Shown one piece after another: positions 58,215 to 64,000 of a stretch of DNA of 64,000 nucleotides (within the stretch, counting starts at the first letter, position 1; each line of letters opens with the position of its first letter). Origin of the DNA: Oscillospiraceae bacterium (GTDB lineage Bacteria; Bacillota; Clostridia; Oscillospirales; Oscillospiraceae); the NCBI GenBank assembly GCA_017395935.1, contig JAFQNL010000019.1, positions 124,001 through 188,000 on the forward strand, in the 5' to 3' direction. The position numbers and the translations under genes were made by a program. The notes beneath the pieces were generated by a model, which was not told the origin of the DNA, ran no database searches, and saw only the letters and a list, made by a program, of their open reading frames with translations.

Positions 58215-59270
58215 ATGTATATTCTCTTTGCCATTATTATTTTTGGAATGCTCATTGCAGTTCATGAGTTCGGCCATTTTATCGTAGCAAAGGCCTGTGG
58301 CGTGAAGGTGAATGAGTTCTCCATTGGTATGGGTCCGCTGCTTTTTTCCCGAGAGCGGGGTGAGACCCTTTACAGCCTTCGTCTGCTCCCTATTGGTGGC
58401 TTCTGTGCTATGGAGGGAGAAGATGAAGACAGTGATGATGAGCGTGCATTTAGCCGTGCTGCCGGCTGGAAGAAATTTCTTATTCTGATTGCCGGCGCTC
58501 TGTTTAACCTGATCACCGGTATTGTGATCTCTCTGATTATCTACTCTTCCGCTGTCACTTATGTAGAGCCGGTAATCGCTGACTTTATGGACGGATGTCC
58601 CATGGACAGTCAGGAATATCTGATGGTGGGTGATGAAATTCACTCCGTCAACGGCAGACGAGTGCTCTTGACCGATGATTTAGGGATTATCATGATGCTG
58701 GAAGGGGACGCCCCTATTGATATGAAGGTACGACGCGATGGCCAGCTGATCACACTGCATGATGTGCCCATGGTCCTTCGTGAATATGAGGTGGAAGGCG
58801 AGACGGTTCTTCGCTACGGTCTCTATTTCACCGCCCGCCCCGCCGGACTTGCCGAAAAGCTGAAGCTGGGTTTCTATACGGCGGTTAACTTTGCCCGGAA
58901 CGTCTTCTGGAGTCTCGAAATGCTCTTTGAAGGCACGGCTGGATTCGATGATCTTTCCGGCCCTGTGGGTATCGTTAAGACTATGAGTGACGTGGGTGAA
59001 GCGTCCCCCAACATTGGAGCTGCGCTCTTGAACCTGTTCCATTTTGGAGCATTTCTCTCGGTCAATCTGTGCGTAATGAACTTGCTCCCCATCCCTGCTC
59101 TGGATGGTGGCCGGATTTTCCTGCTGCTGGTAAATGGGATTACGATGCTGCTCTTTAAACGCCGGATCCCTGAACGCTTGGAGGCCATGGTTCATATCGT
59201 GGGCATGGTCCTTCTGATGATTCTTATGGCGGCAGTCATGCTCAATGACGTATTGAAGATTTTCACCTGA
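58215..59270 (+). CDS. rseP: RIP metalloprotease RseP (site-2 protease)
   Basis: 351 residues from ATG 58215, which gives the usual MYILFAIIIFG start although GGAGG is 12 bases away; TTG 58206 is the alternative, only three bases from that site. The zinc motif HEFGHF is in the first helix (residue about 17), and the second motif NLLPIPALDGGR near 288 supplies the Asp ligand. One PDZ domain (DEIHSVNGRRVLLTD) lies between. It cleaves transmembrane anti-sigma factors or leftover signal peptides within the membrane. Confidence 0.94.
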   Translation: MYILFAIIIFGMLIAVHEFGHFIVAKACGVKVNEFSIGMGPLLFSRERGETLYSLRLLPIGGFCAMEGEDEDSDDERAFSRAAGWKKFLILIAGALFNLITGIVISLIIYSSAVTYVEPVIADFMDGCPMDSQEYLMVGDEIHSVNGRRVLLTDDLGIIMMLEGDAPIDMKVRRDGQLITLHDVPMVLREYEVEGETVLRYGLYFTARPAGLAEKLKLGFYTAVNFARNVFWSLEMLFEGTAGFDDLSGPVGIVKTMSDVGEASPNIGAALLNLFHFGAFLSVNLCVMNLLPIPALDGGRIFLLLVNGITMLLFKRRIPERLEAMVHIVGMVLLMILMAAVMLNDVLKIFT

Positions 59271-59304
59271 CAGTCCGGAACTACCGGATAAGGAGGTAAT
59301 ACCT

Positions 59305-60345
59305 ATGACGAAACAGATCATGGTAGGCAATGTCCCTGTTGGCGGCGGAGCTCCTGTGGCTATCCAGTCCATGTGCTCTACTCTTACTCATGACGTGGCT
59401 GCCACCGTTGCTCAGATTCACCGGCTGGAGGCTGCCGGCTGCGAGATTATTCGGGTCGCGGTCCCCGATAAGGCAGCTGCCCGGGCGATTGGCGCCATCA
59501 AAGAGCAGATCCACATCCCGCTGGTCGTGGATATCCATTTTGACTATAAGCTGGCTCTGGAATGTATTGCAGCCGGCGCTGATAAGGTTCGGATTAACCC
59601 CGGCAATATCGGCTCTGAGGACCGTGTCAAGGCTGTGGCGGATGCCTGCCGTATGAAGAATATTCCCATTCGGATTGGCGTCAATGGCGGCAGTCTGGAA
59701 AAGGAACTCTTGGCGAAATATGGCAAAGTCTGTCCAGAGGCACTGGTGGAATCTGCTTTTGGGCATATCCGCCTGCTGAACAAATATGACTTTGACGATA
59801 TCTGCGTCTCGCTCAAGTCCTCTGATGTAGCTACCACCATGAAAGCCTATCAGCTCATGAGCCAGAAAAGCGACTATCCGCTCCATCTTGGCGTTACCGA
59901 GGCAGGTACTCCTACGATGGGTGTGATCAAGTCCGCCATGGGAATCGGAGGCCTTCTTGCGCTGGGTATTGGCGATACCTTCCGTGTTACGCTGACAGCT
60001 GATCCCTGTGAAGAGATTGTGGCTGCCAAACGTATCCTTCAGGCTGCCGGCCTGCGTCAGGATGGCCCGAATCTGATCTCCTGTCCCACCTGTGGCCGTA
60101 CCCGGATCAACCTGATCCCTCTGGCCAACGAGGTCGAGGAACGACTGAAGAATGTCCATAAGCCCATTACCGTGGCTGTTATGGGCTGTGTTGTCAATGG
60201 GCCTGGAGAAGCTTCCGCTGCTGATGTAGGCATTGCCGGCGGCAACGGCTTTGGCTTCCTTTTCCAGCATGGAAAGGTGATTAAGAGCCAGATTCCTGAG
60301 GATCAGCTGGTGGATGAGCTGTTCAAGCTGGTTGACGAGCTGTAA
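59305..60345 (+). CDS. ispG: (E)-4-hydroxy-3-methylbut-2-enyl-diphosphate synthase
   Basis: 346 residues behind AAGGAGG. Visible are GGGAPVAIQSMCST near residue 14, VDIHFDYKLALE near 74, RINPGNIG near 95 and the [4Fe-4S] ligands CPTCGR near 262 and MGCVVNGPGE near 293. It is the penultimate MEP-pathway enzyme and reduces MEcPP to HMBPP. It ends the conserved operon and is followed by a terminator. Confidence 0.97.
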   Translation: MTKQIMVGNVPVGGGAPVAIQSMCSTLTHDVAATVAQIHRLEAAGCEIIRVAVPDKAAARAIGAIKEQIHIPLVVDIHFDYKLALECIAAGADKVRINPGNIGSEDRVKAVADACRMKNIPIRIGVNGGSLEKELLAKYGKVCPEALVESAFGHIRLLNKYDFDDICVSLKSSDVATTMKAYQLMSQKSDYPLHLGVTEAGTPTMGVIKSAMGIGGLLALGIGDTFRVTLTADPCEEIVAAKRILQAAGLRQDGPNLISCPTCGRTRINLIPLANEVEERLKNVHKPITVAVMGCVVNGPGEASAADVGIAGGNGFGFLFQHGKVIKSQIPEDQLVDELFKLVDEL

Positions 60346-60360
60346 CAGAATAATTCTGCC

Positions 60361-60392
60361 AAAGACAGGCTCTGAATAGAGCCTGTCTTTTT
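60361..60392 (+). terminator. Terminator of the pyrH-ispG operon
   Basis: A 13-bp perfect stem (AAAGACAGGCTCT with AGAGCCTGTCTTT), GAAT loop and T-tail, 16 bases after the ispG stop. Confidence 0.92.
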
Positions 60393-60506
60393 CTCTTGCA
60401 GCAGTCTACAATTCGCTCTGTCCAAATGATGCTGAGCATGGTATAATAAACTGATTGTGAATTGCTATTTCTGGTTTTGAGCTACAGCATCGACAGGAGA
60501 TTATCT

Positions 60507-63500
60507 ATGGCACTGAATGAACCCATCCCTCTGCTTAAGCTGTTCAGCGGCTGTCAGTTGACTGGACCGCTGGCTCAGATTGCTGAGCAGTGTATTGTTG
60601 TGAATATTTTAATCCATCAGGCTGAACGCACTGCCGAGGCTTATGTGGTCTTTGAAGATATTACTCCCGACGCAGCAGTGCTGCGCTCTCTGGGTATCGT
60701 GATCTCTGGCTGCTACGGAATGGAGAGGCTGCTCCTTCATCCGCTGTCAGAGACTGCGCCGGGATCGGAGGAGACTGAGCAGCTGCCCACCCCGCCGGAA
60801 GCGTCTGATTATCCGGAAGAAGAGCACGTACCGGAAGATCCGTTTGCCGATGAGGAGCGGCCTCCCGTTCCTGATGAAGAGCCTCCGCTGAGTGACGACG
60901 AGGTATTCCGCCAGACAGCCGCCCTTCGGGAAGAGATGCTCCGGCAGGCCGCCGTCAGTCTGCCGCCTGCTCCCAAAAAGAAAAAGCAGGCAGAGTCTCC
61001 GGCTCCTACGGGCGAAATGATCTATGGTAAAGCCATCCATCGCAAGCCGATCCCCATGAAGGACGCGACGCTCAACATGGGATTTGTCACCGTTTGCGGC
61101 CGAGTCTTTTTTATCGAGCACCGGGAACTGGCAAAGCGTAAGGCGTGGGTGATCAGCTTCTATATCACTGACAGCACGAATTCCTTCATAGTCTCCAAGT
61201 TCATTGAAAATCGTCAGGCAAAGCCTGTAATTGAGAAGATTAAAAAGGGTATGTGGGTCATTGTTGAAGGTAAGCTGGGGATCAACTCCTATACCAAAGA
61301 TCTGGAACTGAGTCCTACTGCCATTGCTCCTGCACGAGCTCCTGATCCCAGAATGGATTTTGCCAAAGAGAAGCGTGTTGAACTCCATCTGCATACCCGT
61401 TTCTCCATGATGGATGGCCTGACCGAGGTTAAGGACGCGGTTAAGCGGGCGATTTCCTGGGGCCATTCTGCTATCGCCGTCACTGACCACGGTGTCGCAC
61501 AGGCGTTCCCTGACGCGTGGCATACTGCCGGCAGTAAGATTAAGATTCTTTACGGCGTGGAGGCCTACTATATCAATGATGTGGACGACCGCGTAGTTGT
61601 TCACGGCAATACCACGGCTACCTTTGATGATGAGATTGTCTGCTTTGATATCGAGACCACCGGCCTTAATCGGGATCGAGATCGGATCACCGAGATCGGC
61701 GCTGTAGTGCTGCGAAACGGCGAAGTCTGCGAGCGATACAATACCTTTGTCAATCCGCAGCGGCCCATTCCACGTGAAGTGGTGGATCTGACCGGTATTA
61801 CCGATGAAATGGTAAAGGACGCGCCCACTGAAGAAGAAGCCCTCAACGACTTTTTGAACTGGGTGGGAGATAGACCTCTGGCCGCGCATAATGCTGATTT
61901 TGATATGAGCTTTATCTCTGCCGGCTGTCAGCGTATAGGGTGTCCGTTTACCAATGCCTCTATCGACACTCTGATTCTGGCGCAGAATTTGCTGCCTGAT
62001 CTTGGCAAATACAAGCTGGATATCGTAGCCAACAAGTTAAGCCTGCCCGAATTTAACCATCACCGGGCATCTGACGATGCAGCTACGGTAGCCTATATGC
62101 TTGTGCCGTTCCGAAAGACACTGGCGGATATGAACGTGACTGCCATTGCAGAGATCAACAATGCTATGCGCTCTATCCGGCACAGCAGCAAGCGCCGCCA
62201 GAAGGCACAGCATCTGATCATTCTGGCCAAGAATCAGTCTGGTCTTCGAAATTTGTATAAGCTGATTTCTCTGGCCCATTTGGAACACTTTAAACGTCAC
62301 CCCATTATGCCAAAAAGCTTGATTGAAGAGAACCGGGAAGGACTGATTATTGGCTCTGCCTGCGAAGCGGGTGAACTGTTTCAGGCCATTGTGGACCGGA
62401 AGAGCTACGATGAACTTAAGCGGATTGCCTCATGGTATGATTTTCTCGAGATTCAGCCTATTTGCAACAATCGATTTTTGATCGAGCAGGGCAAAGCCCG
62501 GGATGAAGAGGATCTTCGAAACTTCAACCGGACGGTTCTTCGTCTGGCCAAAGATTTGAATAAACCGTGCTGCGCCACCGGTGATGTTCATTTCCTTGAT
62601 CCGGAAGACGAGACTTTCCGACACATTCTTCAGGCAGCCCAAGGCTTCAGTGACGCTGACAAGAATTTGCCCATATACTTCAAGACCACCGATGAAATGC
62701 TGGAAGAGTTTGCATATCTGGGCCCGGAAGACTGTTATAAAGTAGTCATTGGAGATACCAACCGGATTGCCAAGTGGTGTGATAATATCCCGCCGCTGCC
62801 CAAAGGACTCTTTGCTCCGAAACTTGAGAATTCTGCTCAGGAGCTGGAATATCTGGTCTATTCTAAAGCCCATGAGTTGTACGGCGATGAGCTTCCTCAG
62901 GTTGTTCAGGACAGGATAGATCTGGAACTTCCGGGCATTATTCAGCGGAAGTACGACGTGATCTACATGTCTGCTCAGAAGCTGGTGGCCGATTCTCTGG
63001 CCCATGGCTATCTGGTGGGTTCGCGTGGTTCTGTTGGCTCCTCTCTGGTTGCTTTCCTCTCGGGTATTACCGAGGTTAACAGTCTTGCGCCTCACTACCG
63101 CTGCCCCAAATGTAAATTTTCCGACTTCGATGTGGATGTGGTCCGCTATGGCTGCGGCGCGGATCTGCCTGATCGGGACTGTCCGGTCTGTGGGACCAAG
63201 CTGAAGAAAGATGGCTTCAATATCCCCTTTGAAACCTTCCTGGGCTATGGCGGAACTAAGGTGCCTGATATCGACCTGAACTTCTCCGGTGAATATCAGG
63301 CCAATGCCCACCGCTATACGTTTGAGCTCTTTGGTCAAAGCCATGTTTTCCGTGCCGGTACCGTAGGCACTGTGGCCGAGAAGACAGCCTACGGCTATGT
63401 GCTCAAATATATGGAAGAGCGGGGTCTGCAGGCCAATAAGGCAGAGCTTTCCCGACTGGCCTCCGGCTGCGTTGGAATCAAGCGAACCACGGGCCAGCAC

Positions 63501-64000
63501 CCCGGCGGTATGGTTGTCATTCCCGGTGACAAGGAAATCTACGACTTCTGTCCCGTCCAGCATCCTGCCGATGACCCCAATACAGATATCATTACTACCC
63601 ACTTTGAATATCACTCCATGGAGGACAACCTGCTTAAGCTGGATATGCTGGGCCATGATGACCCGACTATGATCCGTATGCTGCAGGATATCTCGGGCAT
63701 CGATCCTATCACGATTCCTCTGGATGACAAGGATACTATGTCTATCTTCTGCTCGTCCAAGGTATTGGGCTTTGAGAATGATCCTGTTTTGGGCCCCACT
63801 GGTGCCGTGGCCATTCCTGAGTTCGGAACCGGCTTTACCCGTCAGATGCTCATCGACACTCAGCCTAAAGATTTTAATACGCTCCTTCGTCTCTCCGGAT
63901 TTTCCCATGGTACCGATGTCTGGCTGGGCAATGCAAAGGATCTGATCACTTCGGGCACTGCCACTGTTACCCAGGCGGTTGGCTGTCGTGACGACATTAT
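60507..64000 (+). CDS. polC: DNA polymerase III PolC-type alpha subunit (3' end outside window)
   Basis: 1164 codons are visible with no stop; PolC is usually about 1400-1450. ATG 60507 follows ACAGGAG. The N-terminal domain is followed by an acidic, Pro-rich linker (residues about 85-150). Then come an OB-fold (TVCGRVFFIEHREL near 195), a PHP half (RVELHLHTRFSMMDGLTEV near 290) interrupted by the DEDD proofreading exonuclease (VCFDIETTGLNRDRDRITEIGAV near 380) and the remaining PHP part (CCATGDVHFLD). Palm-domain start: PDIDLNFSG and a Zn-finger-like CPKC...CPVCG near 865-895. PolC is the replicative polymerase of low-GC Gram-positives. A TATAAT at about 60442 may be its promoter. Confidence 0.96.
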   Translation, partial: MALNEPIPLLKLFSGCQLTGPLAQIAEQCIVVNILIHQAERTAEAYVVFEDITPDAAVLRSLGIVISGCYGMERLLLHPLSETAPGSEETEQLPTPPEASDYPEEEHVPEDPFADEERPPVPDEEPPLSDDEVFRQTAALREEMLRQAAVSLPPAPKKKKQAESPAPTGEMIYGKAIHRKPIPMKDATLNMGFVTVCGRVFFIEHRELAKRKAWVISFYITDSTNSFIVSKFIENRQAKPVIEKIKKGMWVIVEGKLGINSYTKDLELSPTAIAPARAPDPRMDFAKEKRVELHLHTRFSMMDGLTEVKDAVKRAISWGHSAIAVTDHGVAQAFPDAWHTAGSKIKILYGVEAYYINDVDDRVVVHGNTTATFDDEIVCFDIETTGLNRDRDRITEIGAVVLRNGEVCERYNTFVNPQRPIPREVVDLTGITDEMVKDAPTEEEALNDFLNWVGDRPLAAHNADFDMSFISAGCQRIGCPFTNASIDTLILAQNLLPDLGKYKLDIVANKLSLPEFNHHRASDDAATVAYMLVPFRKTLADMNVTAIAEINNAMRSIRHSSKRRQKAQHLIILAKNQSGLRNLYKLISLAHLEHFKRHPIMPKSLIEENREGLIIGSACEAGELFQAIVDRKSYDELKRIASWYDFLEIQPICNNRFLIEQGKARDEEDLRNFNRTVLRLAKDLNKPCCATGDVHFLDPEDETFRHILQAAQGFSDADKNLPIYFKTTDEMLEEFAYLGPEDCYKVVIGDTNRIAKWCDNIPPLPKGLFAPKLENSAQELEYLVYSKAHELYGDELPQVVQDRIDLELPGIIQRKYDVIYMSAQKLVADSLAHGYLVGSRGSVGSSLVAFLSGITEVNSLAPHYRCPKCKFSDFDVDVVRYGCGADLPDRDCPVCGTKLKKDGFNIPFETFLGYGGTKVPDIDLNFSGEYQANAHRYTFELFGQSHVFRAGTVGTVAEKTAYGYVLKYMEERGLQANKAELSRLASGCVGIKRTTGQHPGGMVVIPGDKEIYDFCPVQHPADDPNTDIITTHFEYHSMEDNLLKLDMLGHDDPTMIRMLQDISGIDPITIPLDDKDTMSIFCSSKVLGFENDPVLGPTGAVAIPEFGTGFTRQMLIDTQPKDFNTLLRLSGFSHGTDVWLGNAKDLITSGTATVTQAVGCRDDI

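Overview
The window reads as chromosome of a Gram-positive anaerobe of class Clostridia, most likely an Oscillospiraceae/Ruminococcaceae gut bacterium. The evidence is a PolC-type replicative polymerase, the SCIFF ribosomal peptide with its radical-SAM maturase (a Clostridia hallmark), a complete MEP-pathway stretch (dxr, ispG), a DtxR-type repressor, LytR-CpsA-Psr and RodA cell-wall proteins, strong AGGAGG ribosome binding sites and intrinsic terminators after most operons. The family placement is inference from gene content. The main chromosome looks GC-moderate; two patches are clearly more AT-rich.

Layout. 1-5.7 kb: 3' part of a PfkB sugar kinase (minus), then a membrane/regulator group (Mbeg1-like hydrolase, TetR regulator, CmpB-like permease, AI-2E exporter). 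5.8-13 kb: amidohydrolase, a multiply frameshifted pseudogene, an LDH2-family dehydrogenase, an alpha/beta hydrolase, a small lipoprotein, an LCP protein and peptidase T. 13-26.5 kb: pullulanase, YqeC, a Na/Pi cotransporter with a candidate Pho box, a TetR-hydrolase pair, RodA, tsaE-tsaB-upp, a C39-type peptidase, an LUD protein, a DtxR/MntR repressor and leuB. 26.6-34 kb: purB, a second AI-2E protein, an M20 peptidase, then the SCIFF locus (precursor, internal terminator, maturase, PLP decarboxylase-like enzyme). 34-36 kb: an AT-rich patch with a GyrI-like protein, a broken lipoprotein, a NUDIX hydrolase and a repeat. 36-39.6 kb: LMW phosphatase, glyA, an EamA transporter-HD phosphohydrolase operon and a 51-aa membrane protein. 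39.7-42.4 kb: an AT-rich methyltransferase and repeat next to the 3' end of ssrA, followed by ppiase and smpB, i.e. the whole trans-translation pair. 42.5-53.2 kb: murA-walJ-rlmH, phosphohexomutase, an Ig-like surface protein, cca, pfkA, an unidentified lipoprotein. 53.2-64 kb: truA (minus), then the conserved run pyrH-frr-uppS-cdsA-dxr-rseP-ispG-polC; polC runs off the end.

Most content is ordinary core genome. The strongest items for a second look are the SCIFF locus with a 12-bp terminator between precursor and maturase and a PLP enzyme abutting the maturase, tandem TTTACA boxes in front of the Na/Pi cotransporter, the ssrA-adjacent AT-rich cargo, and the frameshifted pseudogene at 6.7-7.4 kb. 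I did not find a convincing wholly new defence or biosynthetic system, CRISPR array, insertion sequence or tRNA gene.
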